DNA from: Thalassotalea insulae
GTDB taxonomy: Bacteria > Pseudomonadota > Gammaproteobacteria > Enterobacterales > Alteromonadaceae
Direction: 5' to 3'
Assembly: GCF_030161395.1 (NCBI RefSeq)
Contig: NZ_BSST01000001.1
Location: forward strand, 558,001-622,000
Length of the DNA: 64,000 nucleotides
Shown: positions 24,959 through 34,800 of the stretch, one piece after another
How positions within the stretch are numbered: the stretch's first letter is position 1
Layout: every line of letters starts with the position of its first letter
The notes under the pieces: model-generated
Database searches by the model: none
The model's input: only the letters and a program-made list of their open reading frames with translations
What the model was told of the DNA's origin: nothing
Made by a program: the position numbers and the translations under genes

Positions 24959-25771
24959 CTAGCTTCCAGTTAAATACTGTTTTTCATACTCTTCGGGAGA
25001 CACATGGCCAAGGTGGCTATGTAATCGCTTACGATTGTAGAACATTTCAATGTAATCAAACAAATCTGCTCTAGCATCATTACGAGTCTCGTACACTTTT
25101 CGTTTAACACGCTCAGTTTTAAGTGAGTGAAAAAAGCTTTCTGCTACCGCATTATCTAAGCAATGTCCTCGGCGACTCATACTCGGTACTAGGTTGTTTG
25201 CCGTTAAGAATTCACGGTAATCACAGCTCGCGTATTGGCTGCCTTGGTCGCTGTGAACTATTACTTCATGTTTTGGGTTCCTGCGCCAAACAGCCATTAA
25301 TAGTGCTTTGATCACTATATCTTTACTCATGTTCGGTTGCATCGACCAACCAATGATTTTTCGCGAGAATAAATCAAGTACTACAGCAAGGTACAGCCAG
25401 CCTTCATAGGTTTTGATATAGGTAATATCGGCTACCCAAGCCGTATCTGGCTCACTAACAACAAACTGTTGTTGAAGGTGATTGTCTGCTATTAATGCGG
25501 GCACAGTTGACTTGAAGTATCGCCTTTTATATCCAATATTAGCTTTTAGCTTGGCTTGCTTCATTAGACGAGCTACACGGTTTTCACCGCACGTTTCTCC
25601 CTTACGGCGTAATTCATGCGTAATACGTGGACTGCCATAAACACCACCACTCTCAACATAGCTTGCCTTGATGCGCTCAAGCAGCCTCTGGTTCTCTTGC
25701 TCACGTTTAGATAGTGGTTGTTTGAGCCAAGCATAGAAGCCACTACGGTGAACATTTAATGCCTGACACAT
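24959..25771 (-). CDS. IS3-family transposase OrfB (DDE integrase core)
   Basis: The 270 residues from the first ATG cover the HTH_21 region (LNVHRSGFYAWLKQPLSKRE) and an rve integrase core with DTAWVADITYIKT (first Asp), VIVHSDQGSQYAS (second Asp) and GHCLDNAVAESFFHSLK (Glu), ending HSHLGHVSPEEYEKQYL. The frame is open upstream to about 25825 and reads RYAFIKSRLEVYRVKAM, so the natural product is an OrfAB fusion made by -1 frameshifting from the upstream gene, as is normal in this family. Confidence 0.9.
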   Translation of the reverse strand: MCQALNVHRSGFYAWLKQPLSKREQENQRLLERIKASYVESGGVYGSPRITHELRRKGETCGENRVARLMKQAKLKANIGYKRRYFKSTVPALIADNHLQQQFVVSEPDTAWVADITYIKTYEGWLYLAVVLDLFSRKIIGWSMQPNMSKDIVIKALLMAVWRRNPKHEVIVHSDQGSQYASCDYREFLTANNLVPSMSRRGHCLDNAVAESFFHSLKTERVKRKVYETRNDARADLFDYIEMFYNRKRLHSHLGHVSPEEYEKQYLTGS

Positions 25772-25803
25772 TGCTTTGACGCGGTAGACTTCGAGTCGTG
25801 ATT

Positions 25804-26085
25804 TTATGAACGCGTATCTTTCCTTGACTCGCTTGCAAAGAACGCGGCGGCTTCCTTTAATATATTCCGCTCTTCAGTCACGCGTTTTAACTCAGCTTTT
25901 AGCTTGCGGATTTCTTCCTGCTCTGCTGACTTCTTGGCTGGTACTTTAGTTTTCTTGACCCAGTAATACAGGGACTTATCGGAAATGCCTAATCGCTTGG
26001 CAACATCGGGCACAGAATAGCCTTTATCAACCACTTGACGAACAGCTTCGTCTTTAAATTCTTGGGGATATTTATTATTACTCAT
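25804..26085 (-). CDS. IS3-family transposase OrfA
   Basis: The 93-residue HTH protein reads NKYPQEFKDEAVRQVVDKGY, VPDVAKRLGISDKSLYYW and a leucine-zipper stretch IRKLKAELKRVTEERNILKE, the DNA-binding and oligomerisation parts of an IS3 transposase. The GGAAAG at 25818-25823 (minus strand) near its end is a plausible -1 slip site: reading AAA then AGA joins SRK to RYAFIKSR of OrfB. An upstream start at 26100 is possible. Confidence 0.88.
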   Translation of the reverse strand: MSNNKYPQEFKDEAVRQVVDKGYSVPDVAKRLGISDKSLYYWVKKTKVPAKKSAEQEEIRKLKAELKRVTEERNILKEAAAFFASESRKDTRS

Positions 26086-26296
26086 AACATCTCTCATCAT
26101 ACTTCATTTTCTAAATAAAAGATGTCTACAGTGTTAGGGGAAGATCAAATAATTAAAACCATTAATTCTGAATATAATCAATTGAATTATTAAGGTTTTC
26201 TGGTATTTTAAAGAGAAATTCGTAAGTTGACATTACTGAGAATGTCTACTTAATAAATTGTTATAAATAATCTCACATTTGGAGTCTCTATCAACT

Positions 26297-26860
26297 ATGA
26301 AATGTTCTGTTTATATTGCAACAAGTGCCGATGGTTATATTGCAACATTAGATGGTGACGTTGACTGGCTACATACAGCAGGAAATACAAATGCTGATAT
26401 GAGTAAAAATCCTGATATGGGATTCAATGATTTTATAGCTTCAGTTGATTGCATGATTATGGGGCGTAAATGCATGGAAGTAATTTCCAGCTTTAATTTA
26501 ACTCCAGATCAGTGGCCTTATGGCGATATAAAGATCTACGTGTTAAGTAATTCAATGAAAGAGCCTCCTGAAAACCTACGTGGCAAAGTCGAAATGTATT
26601 CAGGTGATATCACAAAACTAATGAATACTCTTGAAGGTAACGGTTTTAAACATGCCTATATTGACGGCGGTGCAACTATTACCTCTTTTATTAACCTTCA
26701 ACTAATTAATGAAATGATAATCACGAAAGCACCTGTTATTTTGGGAGAGGGAATTCCTCTTTTTGGTAAAATCAATAATACTATCAAACTTGTAGATGCA
26801 ATCGCGGATGCATTCCCTAATGACTTTATTCAAGTTAAGTATGGTGTCAATTACTTATAA
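26297..26860 (+). CDS. RibD C-terminal/dihydrofolate-reductase-like protein
   Basis: The 187-residue product has the RibD_C/DHFR-like fold of the YwjB/YyaP group: CSVYIATSADGYIATLDGDV at the N-terminus, DCMIMGRKCMEVI near residue 55, YVLSNSM, HAYIDGGATITSFINLQLIN near 125 and APVILGEGIPLFG. Such proteins are predicted NADPH-dependent reductases of unknown substrate; they are not the essential folA or ribD. ATG 26297 is chosen over TTG 26279 because it gives the usual start. It lies just past the IS3 element and is probably monocistronic. Confidence 0.8.
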   Translation: MKCSVYIATSADGYIATLDGDVDWLHTAGNTNADMSKNPDMGFNDFIASVDCMIMGRKCMEVISSFNLTPDQWPYGDIKIYVLSNSMKEPPENLRGKVEMYSGDITKLMNTLEGNGFKHAYIDGGATITSFINLQLINEMIITKAPVILGEGIPLFGKINNTIKLVDAIADAFPNDFIQVKYGVNYL

Positions 26861-26976
26861 CAGGCCATTGCAGCGTAGGACTTTGAACAGTTGACTCCCC
26901 TCACTGCGTTCGTAGTTTTAGCTCGCTTATTAAAAGTTCCCAATTGGGACATTATGCGAAGATAAAATTAAACTCC

Positions 26977-27030
26977 TTGACAAATCACTGTACGTAAAAT
27001 AACCTATACTTCGTTACTTAGCGAAGTATA
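26977..27030 (+). promoter_or_regulatory. ArsR-type promoter and operator
   Basis: A perfect -35 TTGACA (26977-26982) is followed after 17 nt by a weak -10 TAACCT (27000-27005). Overlapping the -10 and start region is a perfect 9-bp inverted repeat TATACTTCG (27005-27013) / CGAAGTATA (27022-27030) with an 8-nt centre. It lies 22 nt before the ArsR-family start, so self-repression by that protein is the natural reading. Confidence 0.75.
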
Positions 27031-27052
27031 AAACATTTAAATAGGAAGTTTC

Positions 27053-27337
27053 ATGCTCGAAAATCAGCAACTAATTAGCTTTTTCAAGGCGTTAGCTAGT
27101 GAAAAACGGCAGGAGATATTGATCCAAATATTTCTTGATGGTAAATCGCATTCTGTTTCTGAAGTTGCAGAAAGAGCAAATATCGCACTTTCCACAGCAT
27201 CAACTCATTTAACTATCTTGAAGCGAGAAAAAATTCTGGTTTCAGAAAAAATAGGAAAAGATGTGTTGTACCAAGGAAACAAGAAATACTTGGCAAATGT
27301 TTTTCAAGCGCTTGCAGAAAAATTTAGTTGTTGCTGA
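27053..27337 (+). CDS. ArsR-family transcriptional regulator
   Basis: This 94-residue winged-helix repressor reads LISFFKALASEKRQEILIQI, then the HTH SVSEVAERANIALSTASTHL with recognition helix STASTHLTILKREKIL and wing KIGKDVLYQG. It ends in FSCC, a cysteine pair at the extreme C-terminus; the classic ELCVC arsenic site in helix 3 is absent, so arsenite sensing of the standard type is not supported. It heads a three-gene cassette with a methyltransferase and an outer-membrane enzyme and has its own palindrome upstream. Confidence 0.88.
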   Translation: MLENQQLISFFKALASEKRQEILIQIFLDGKSHSVSEVAERANIALSTASTHLTILKREKILVSEKIGKDVLYQGNKKYLANVFQALAEKFSCC

Positions 27338-27395
27338 TTGTAAATCAGTTTAACGCTCAACACTTCGTTAATTCACTAATTATAGGAGTAATATA

Positions 27396-28061
27396 ATGAT
27401 TGATACTAATAATGTCAGTATAGAAAGCCTGAGAAATGCGTATGACGTTAGAAGCGGCATATATGATAAGACCGTCGCTATCAGCGAGCTTAAATACCAT
27501 AAAAAAGCACTCGATAAAATTCAGTGGCATTCGCACCTGAAGGTACTAGAAGTTGCAACAGGACCTGGTCGCGTATTGCTTGAAATAGCAAAAAGAACTG
27601 GAAACGCAGTACCTATCTACGGCATTGAACTGTCAAAGAAAATGTTGGATTTGGCAGAAAAAAGAATGGTGAAAAATGGGTATGAGAATATTGTACTCAA
27701 ACAAGGAGATTGCAGACATCTGCCATGGCCGGATAACAGCTTTGATATTCTATACAACGGCTACATGATGGATTTAATTCCGACTGATGATATGCAGGAT
27801 ATTTTGAAAGAGATGTACCGAGTGCTAAAACCGGGAGGAAAGCTCATTATGGTAAACATGAGTAAAAACAAAGGAAGCAACCATTCCTTTCTTGAGCGCT
27901 TATATCAATTTCTACCGAAACTGTTAGTTCTCTACATCATGGGAAATTGTCGCCCTGTTTTAATGGAAGAGCCAGTTTCGAGAGCCGGTTTTGTCAATAT
28001 AACGAGGGAATATCACCATGGAAAACACCCTACTGAAATTATTATCGCGAATAAAGGATAA
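27396..28061 (+). CDS. Class I SAM-dependent methyltransferase
   Basis: The 221-residue protein has the Rossmann-type methyltransferase motifs: LKVLEVATGPGRVLLEIAKR (motif I, near residue 48), YGIELSKKMLDLAEKRM (motif II), LKQGDCRHLPWPDNSFDILY (motifs III-IV) and MYRVLKPGGKLIMVNMS. It is closest in style to UbiE/Methyltransf_11 proteins. A hydrophobic stretch near residue 170 (LYQFLPKLLVLYIMGNC) may bring it to the membrane, so a lipid or quinone substrate is possible. It lies 58 nt after arsR and 4 nt before the next gene. The substrate is not known. Confidence 0.85.
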   Translation: MIDTNNVSIESLRNAYDVRSGIYDKTVAISELKYHKKALDKIQWHSHLKVLEVATGPGRVLLEIAKRTGNAVPIYGIELSKKMLDLAEKRMVKNGYENIVLKQGDCRHLPWPDNSFDILYNGYMMDLIPTDDMQDILKEMYRVLKPGGKLIMVNMSKNKGSNHSFLERLYQFLPKLLVLYIMGNCRPVLMEEPVSRAGFVNITREYHHGKHPTEIIIANKG

Positions 28062-28065
28062 GGTT

Positions 28066-28677
28066 ATGCTACGTAAATATTTTCTTTTGACTCTAGTTTT
28101 ATTCCATGTGTTTTTCGTTTCAAATAACGCCTATGCACAGGATAATACAAAAAATAAAATCGCTGTCTTATTGGGGTTCGAATATCTATCTCCAATAGAC
28201 CGCGATAGAAATATTGACACCTACATATTGGATGTGTTTTATCCAGTAGCAGAGATCAGTCCGATAAACCTCAGAATTAGCGCATTAGCTTCATTCGCTT
28301 ACGCTACTGGTGATATTACTCAGATCGAAGGAGAATATTCTGAAGGCACAATGCATGACGTAAATTATAAAAACTCTGCGTTTGCCTTAGGCCCAGGGGT
28401 GCAGCTGGACTGGAGGGTTTTCAAAGATGAGCAACTGTCTTTTCACCTCGAAGGCATTGGTAATTTATTTATCTATAATGATAAATTTCCTGCCGGTGGC
28501 AAATATTATAACTTTATGTGGCGGATTGGCCCGTCTGTCTATTATAAACTTGATAACTCAAGTAAAGTAGGGGTCGGGTATCATTGGTCACATGCTTCAA
28601 ACGGAACGGGGGTTCGACCAGAAAATCCATCGTATGATGCAGAAGGAGTCTTTATTCGTTACTCTCGTCTTTTTTAA
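28066..28677 (+). CDS. PagL-like lipid A deacylase (acyloxyacyl hydrolase family)
   Basis: The 203-residue product starts with a signal peptide (LRKYFLLTLVLFHVFFVSNN, cleaved after AYA) and then alternates amphipathic beta strands, as in an eight-strand outer-membrane barrel. Near the C-terminus YHWSHASNGTGVRPENPSYD followed by AEGVFIRYSRLF matches the PagL active-site pattern: His and Ser in HASNG and a downstream Glu. PagL removes the 3-O acyl chain of lipid A. ATG 28066 with GGATAAGG upstream is the start; a longer frame overlaps the methyltransferase. The enzyme assignment rests on motif recognition only. Confidence 0.7.
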   Translation: MLRKYFLLTLVLFHVFFVSNNAYAQDNTKNKIAVLLGFEYLSPIDRDRNIDTYILDVFYPVAEISPINLRISALASFAYATGDITQIEGEYSEGTMHDVNYKNSAFALGPGVQLDWRVFKDEQLSFHLEGIGNLFIYNDKFPAGGKYYNFMWRIGPSVYYKLDNSSKVGVGYHWSHASNGTGVRPENPSYDAEGVFIRYSRLF

Positions 28678-29021
28678 TCAATCAACGCATAGATCATAAT
28701 CTGATGAAATTAAATACTCGCATTACAAGTGGCTGCTACCCCCAAAACAGTGAGTGCTTTTAGCTGGCTGTTCAGGTCCCACGAAGTTATATTGAAAAGC
28801 ATTTTGTAACCTCATTTTGAGATCTGTGTTCAATAGTGCGCTTGTGATTAAATTGTTCATAAAAGAAAGGTGAACTAATACACTCTTTGGCTACTTGTTG
28901 ATATAAAGTTTTCTATATTATTACGATGCTTAAGCTTTACCCCTGAGACAACTTGAATTTAAATGATGTTATAATAGTAAACCTATGAAAAAGTTAGTAA
29001 AAACCAACAAAAGGTAAACAA
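28678..29021. other. Intergenic region upstream of glyoxalase I
   Basis: No gene or strong hairpin is seen. A TATAAT box (28970-28975) about 47 nt before the next start is the probable -10 for gloA, although no convincing -35 lies 17 nt upstream. Confidence 0.45.
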
Positions 29022-29438
29022 ATGAAATTATTACACACTATGGTGCGAGTGAGCGATCTAGATGCCTCTTTAACATTTTATTGTGACTTACTTGGTCTTA
29101 AAGAAGTCAGACGCAAAGAAGTGCCGGCGGGCAAATTTACCTTGATTTTTTTAGCCGCTCAAGACAGTGAGCATGAAATTGAATTAACCTATAACTGGGA
29201 GCAATCTGAGCCATATTCCGATGGTCGAAATTTTGGTCATATCGCCCTGCGAGTAGAAAACATCTACGATACTTGCCAAAAATTAATGGATGCAGGCGTA
29301 ACAATTAACCGCCCACCGCGCTGCGGGCACATGGCATTTGTTCGTTCACCAGATGGCATTTCGATTGAAATACTACAAGATGGACACTTACCTCCTCAAG
29401 AGCCTTGGGTAAGCATGGAAAACACGGGCACTTGGTAA
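29022..29438 (+). CDS. gloA: Lactoylglutathione lyase (glyoxalase I)
   Basis: GloA converts the hemithioacetal of methylglyoxal and glutathione to S-lactoylglutathione. The 138-residue product has the two beta-alpha-beta-beta-beta modules of the family and the four metal ligands in their usual contexts: His5 in KLLHTMVRVSDLDASL, Glu in EIELTYNWE (about residue 56), His in FGHIALRVENIY (about 74) and Glu in GISIEILQDG (about 122). The length and ligand set fit the nickel-type bacterial enzyme. It is monocistronic. Confidence 0.93.
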   Translation: MKLLHTMVRVSDLDASLTFYCDLLGLKEVRRKEVPAGKFTLIFLAAQDSEHEIELTYNWEQSEPYSDGRNFGHIALRVENIYDTCQKLMDAGVTINRPPRCGHMAFVRSPDGISIEILQDGHLPPQEPWVSMENTGTW

Positions 29439-29504
29439 ATAAGCTATTTATTCAACAGGTAAGGTATGACTACAACACAACCACCAGTTGAATCCCATAA
29501 CTTG

Positions 29505-31532
29505 TTATTTTAATAACGTAAATAAATTACTAAAATCATCCGTCCAAACAACGGCCGATTGTGTTTTTTCTGGCACCTTCGTTTGATAAAGTTTAGCAAT
29601 TCCACTGCTTAATAACGCTTGGTTGTTAGTTAGCCATACCCATTCAGTATCATGGCCATGCTGTTGTTCAGCTTGTGTTTTAAAATACACTAACTGTATA
29701 TTGGTTTGCTGCGCCAAGCCTTGCATTAACGGCAATAAGTTTAAATGACTGTTAGAAATATGAATTGCTATCACACCATCTTCCGCCAAGTGCTGCCAAT
29801 ACAACGCCATCGCTTCAACCGTCAATAAGTGCTGCGGAATGCTATCACCTGAAAAAGCATCTATCACCAAAACATCAAAATTTTGTGGCTGCTGTTGTGA
29901 CAATTCTCGCGTTAACGACACACGGGCATCACCAGAAATAATCGCAATATCCGCACGAGAATTTTCAAGATAACTAAAATAACGCTGCGCTGCGTTAATA
30001 ACCCCGGGGTTTAATTCATAAAATCGGTAGTTATCATCTTGTTGACCATAGGCAGCTAACGTACCTGCACCTAAGCCAATTAACCCAACATTTACCCCTC
30101 GCTCTAGCTGATTAAGCTCAGCAAATTGCTCCAATGCTAGCGCTACACCTGTATACTTACGATAATAACTTAGCGGAATACCTTGCTTTTCTATGTCTAA
30201 TGACTGCGTACCATGAGACGTAGTCCCATCAATTAAACGACGCTCATTAAGGGTTTCAGTTTGAATATCTTTAACACTCAATACACCATAAAAATTACGT
30301 TGATTAAACACATCACTTTGCAAATATTGCTCGTTGAGCTGCCATAAAACACCAGCACATATAATCGCTAAGGAAAGACTCAATATCATCAGTTTATTAA
30401 CCTGTTTAACCGCTTGATAAACCGCTAGAGAGAACAAAACAAAAACCGCAAGAATCGCTAAAGGGAATTCTAAAAACTGAACGAACACCGCTTGGGCGAC
30501 AAATGCCACTAGAGCGCTACCAATAAAGCCACCAGTTGCTATCACTAAATAATACCAAGTTAACTGGCTAACACAGGGCTTTAAACGTGCCAGCTCACCA
30601 TGGCAAATCATACAGGCAGCAAACAAGATACTAGAATAAAGCACCACCTGAGTGACTATTGAAAATTGAGAACCAATAAAAAACATCAAAATCGCAATAA
30701 TCGCGGTAGGAATAAAGAGTAAAAACCAGTACCAGCGGACATACCACTTAGGGCTGTGGAAGCTAATAATAAAACTAAGCAAATATAAACATAAAGGTAA
30801 AATCCATAAAAATGGCACTGGTGGAATATTTTGCGTCATCGCATTAGTGGTTGCCACCAAGAGCACCACCCCAGTAATAGATAAGCCAAACCACAACATC
30901 ACATGGCTCAACGGAGATTTATTGACCACCGATTGACTTATCGTCTGCTTAATCCTTTGCTGTTTAGCAATGTGGTACATCAGGGCGAGTAACACCAAAC
31001 AATAGCTGCCATAACCAACAGACCAAAGATTTCTTTGCGCACTGCCAGCAAGTAGAGGTTCAATCAAAAAAGGAAAACTAAGTAGCGCTATCAACGATGC
31101 TGCATTTGATAGAGAGTAAAGCTGATATGGCAATTTATCGTGTTTTACCACGCTAAACCATTTTTGCACTAATGGTCCGGTTGACGCTAATAATAAATAC
31201 GGTAAACCAATCGAAAAAGTTAGCAAAGACAAGATATTAAATAGCGGGAGCTCAGTAGATTCTATACGGCTCTCAATTGGCGTTAATGGCAGTGATATCA
31301 AGCTAACGAACAGTAATCCACTATGCAGTTTCAATTGCATTTTTAGTGATTTTATTTTGCCAAGCAAGTGAGCGTATAAATAACCCAGTAACAAAAAACC
31401 CTGAAAAAACAGCAAACATGCAGTCCAAATCGCCGCCCCACCACCAAATATCGGTAAGATAATTTTGGCAACTAAGGGTTGCACCTGAAACAGTAAAAAC
31501 GCACCGATAAAAATAGCAATAACAAACAGCAT
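29505..31532 (-). CDS. Membrane-anchored spermidine-synthase-like protein
   Basis: The 675-residue product combines about a dozen N-terminal hydrophobic helices (MLFVIAIFIGAFLLFQVQPL through about residue 400) with a soluble C-terminal half like the spermidine synthase fold. That half shows the SAM/dcSAM motif NVGLIGLGAGTLAAYGQQ, RFYELNPGVINAAQRYF, IISGDARVSL and VLVIDAFSGDSIPQHLL. Such fused membrane/SpeE-like proteins are common in proteobacteria, but true aminopropyltransferase activity is not established. It stands alone on the minus strand, convergent with gloA. Confidence 0.8.
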   Translation of the reverse strand: MLFVIAIFIGAFLLFQVQPLVAKIILPIFGGGAAIWTACLLFFQGFLLLGYLYAHLLGKIKSLKMQLKLHSGLLFVSLISLPLTPIESRIESTELPLFNILSLLTFSIGLPYLLLASTGPLVQKWFSVVKHDKLPYQLYSLSNAASLIALLSFPFLIEPLLAGSAQRNLWSVGYGSYCLVLLALMYHIAKQQRIKQTISQSVVNKSPLSHVMLWFGLSITGVVLLVATTNAMTQNIPPVPFLWILPLCLYLLSFIISFHSPKWYVRWYWFLLFIPTAIIAILMFFIGSQFSIVTQVVLYSSILFAACMICHGELARLKPCVSQLTWYYLVIATGGFIGSALVAFVAQAVFVQFLEFPLAILAVFVLFSLAVYQAVKQVNKLMILSLSLAIICAGVLWQLNEQYLQSDVFNQRNFYGVLSVKDIQTETLNERRLIDGTTSHGTQSLDIEKQGIPLSYYRKYTGVALALEQFAELNQLERGVNVGLIGLGAGTLAAYGQQDDNYRFYELNPGVINAAQRYFSYLENSRADIAIISGDARVSLTRELSQQQPQNFDVLVIDAFSGDSIPQHLLTVEAMALYWQHLAEDGVIAIHISNSHLNLLPLMQGLAQQTNIQLVYFKTQAEQQHGHDTEWVWLTNNQALLSSGIAKLYQTKVPEKTQSAVVWTDDFSNLFTLLK

Positions 31533-31819
31533 AGAACACCTTTATAGAAGATCAGGCGCTATTTAAAAGCATTGTTACTGATAAATCAAAGAATTAAAAA
31601 TAATAAAGAAAACAAAGGCAATTGACTAAATGTTGAAGTCTTCACCTTTAATCACTAACGGCTCTTATTGAGCGCTGGTTAAATTCTGGTAATAACTTTT
31701 AATATACTGATAATCAGAGAAAAGTTGTTCACTATCAAAACTTGCAAGAGAATAAGCATCAGTTTCAGGTATTAATAATGATTTTGGCTCTAAAGACACT
31801 ATGATACAAAGGCGCTATC

Positions 31820-34800
31820 TCAATCAATAATCATCTCATCTGAACTACTTTTTCTATCCTTTGCTATTTCTCTACTTATTTTTTGCATATGTGTTTCCGA
31901 GCTGCTCGCTGAAATCTCACTAGTAAAGTTTAGTGTTTTTAAGGTTTCAATCATTTCCAAATCGACATTTTTGTTACTTTCAAGAGCCGACACCAAAGGC
32001 GTTAAAAACAATTCCATATTTTGAGTAAAAAGTGAAAGTGTATGCTCTAATTCCGAATAGTCAGGTTTTTCCACATTCACTTGTAGCTTAAGGTTAGCAA
32101 CGGTTTCATTTAATGTCTCCAATCCCCCTGATTGTGGTTGTTGCAAAACTTGCCCTATTTGGTTTAGGCCTTTTTGTAATAATGAAATCTGACTTGCAAT
32201 AGTGGCTATTGGATTATCATTATCGCCAAGGTTTTGATGACGGACAAAGTCTTCTTTGATTTGCTTCCACCGAGCAACTTGATCACCGCTTTGTGCGCCG
32301 CGAAGTTCAGCTAACTTCAATAAATTTTCTTCTGCACCAACAGTAAGAGTTTGAGCTTCTCCACGATAATGATCGGTGATTAATTGCTCGACCTCTTCAT
32401 CAGTCATCACTGGAACGACTTTTTCAGCCATTTTATTCATATTGCGATAACTTCCTTGCAATTTAAATGGTGGTTCCGTTCGATATTTATCGTCTTGTGC
32501 TGCAGATGCTATATATTGTTCATTCGCTTTTAGTACTGTTTCTTGAATTTTTCGAATGCGTTGAATGACAGCAACAATTTCATTAATTTCAGCTTGAGAA
32601 TAACCATACTTTAATTCAGTAGAAGCAATTGGCTCGCCATCTGCAATTTTAACTAATTTATATAAATCATCCATCTCGCGAGTCGCCAATGGCGCAAGGT
32701 ATGAATTACTGGTTAAACTATTCTCGATAAAACTTAAAGAAAACTCTTGCTCACGACCACTCAAAGTATCCCCTAGGTTATAGATATCAGCACGATTAGC
32801 TAACATATCAGGAATAGTAAATGCTTCTCCAGATTCGGTGTATGGGTTACCCGCCATAACGATTGCAAACTTTTTACCTCGCATGTCATAGGTTTTACTT
32901 TCACCATTCCATACTCCATCCACTCTCCTAGATCCATCACATAGAGAAATGAACTTCTGCAAAAACTCCGGATTTGTGTGTTGAATATCATCAAGGTAAA
33001 GCAAAACATTGTTACCCATTTCGAAAGCCAAGTTGATTTTTTCTACTTCATTTTTTGCAGTAGAATTATTTGCCTGAGCAGGGTCGAGTGACAGCTGCTC
33101 ATGACCAATCGATGGACAATTAATTTTGACAAACGTCATTCCCAGCTTACTAGCGACGTATTCAATTAACGTGGTTTTACCATAACCTGGGGGTGAAATA
33201 AGTAATAACAGCCCCATTAGATCCGTGCGTTTATTGTTACCAGCGGCACCAATTTGTTTAGCTAAATTAGTACCTATAATTGGAAAATAAACATCATTTA
33301 TTAGTTTATTTCGAACAAAAGACGACAGCGCACTTGGTTTGAACTCCTCTAACCTTAAACGTTTGCGTTGCTGTTCTAACACTCTTTGCTTGTTTTGGTG
33401 AAACGCTCTAAATGCAGGTACATGCTCATGACAAAACTGGCGGATCTTAGTAATAAACTCTTGATAGTTAATTTGAATTTTTCTATCCACAATTAATAAA
33501 TGCTGGCCAAGTAAACCATCGACTACTACGTCAGTATTAGCACCCGAGCTATAAAACTGACATTGCCCCTCCATCATCAGGAGCATAGATGCCTCAATGA
33601 GTACATCGTGAGTAACAGTTATTTCTTGATGACGTACAAATGATTGTAACCAAGCAAAATGAAGCTGATATTTCTGAGAAATAGTTGAACAACCAGATAA
33701 CGCTCCATTAATTTTATTTTCTAAAACTTTATGCTTTAACTGAGCTTTCAATTGTTCCACTAACGTTAAGCTGGCTTCTTTTATGATAAAGCTCAACTCT
33801 ATAGATGCTAACTCTTGAATTAGATAAGACGCAGCTAGAGAAGTATCACCCCACAACCATTCCTGTTTTTCGATGTACTTCCCCAATGCCGAGGCAATTT
33901 CTTCAACAAGCTGTTGGCGTAACTCTCCACTACCAAATGTCTCTTCCATTAAGTTCAAATTTTGACAACGACGCCTTAAGTCTTCTTGTTCAGTTAAACT
34001 TAACTCTAAATTAAAGAAACATATACCTAATCGCCTTTCTTGCGCTGAAAAAGCCAATAGCCCGATAGATTCTTTTAACGCTAATAGTTGAGATAAAATT
34101 AAGGCGGCATCGGCATCATGAACGCCTTTATCATAACCTTCTTGATATCTAGGCTCAGCCGATTTTCTAATAAGGTTAACAAGCTCACCGTTTTTATCTG
34201 CTTCTTGTAAACGCTCTACAGCAATAATACCTTTCGATTCAGCCTCAAATAAAATCGTAGCCGCTAAATATTCCCCTCGATAAACAGCATCACTTTCAGA
34301 AATAAGTTCTTGCTGCCAAAGGTACTTTGTTCCGGCAAAAATTTTTGGGTCGAGTGGTTCAAAATACTCACTACCACTAATATGGAGCACCATAGCATCG
34401 TCGCGAGGAAGCAAGGTGAGTTCTAACTTCTGTCGATTTACCGAAAATTGATGTTCCCCTATTTGAACTAGACTACCATCAGCAGAATAGATCTCACTTT
34501 TATCACGGAGCGCTCTAATTCCTTGCTCTTGAGCATTTTTTAATTGAGCTTCAACATCATCAGCCCTAACATTATCATCAAGCTCTCGTAGTTGTTTGAC
34601 AAGCTGTCGAAGCTTAGCAATCATAGGATCACCAGCAAAATAACTATTTAATTTATCTTGCTCGTTGAACGTTTGACTACGACGATTAACCCCTTCAAGA
34701 ATACGCTCAGCTGCCGTCATTAAGTTTAAACAACGTCGCTGCTGAGTATCCATCAGCTGTTGCTTATGCTGTTCAAAATTATCGTAAATTTCGTCTCGTT

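Larger units (their letters stand above)
24932..26148 (-). mobile_element. IS3-family insertion sequence, complete
   Basis: The ends match as inverted repeats: left TTGATCTTCCCCCAA and, read inward from the right, TTGATCTTCCCCTAA, continuing with TGTAGAC further in (23 of 28 core positions match). The element is about 1.2 kb and carries the usual two overlapping genes. No 3-4 bp target duplication is visible at the flanks, which suggests an old insertion or recombination between copies. Confidence 0.85.

Noticed and set aside
26861..26976. Integron-type attC site between the RibD-like gene and arsR
   Set aside because: No paired core sites or attC-like long inverted repeat could be identified.
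20286..29438. A single integrated genomic island or prophage
   Set aside because: No integrase, attachment-site repeats or phage genes are present; two unrelated insertion sequences and small gene cassettes explain the region.
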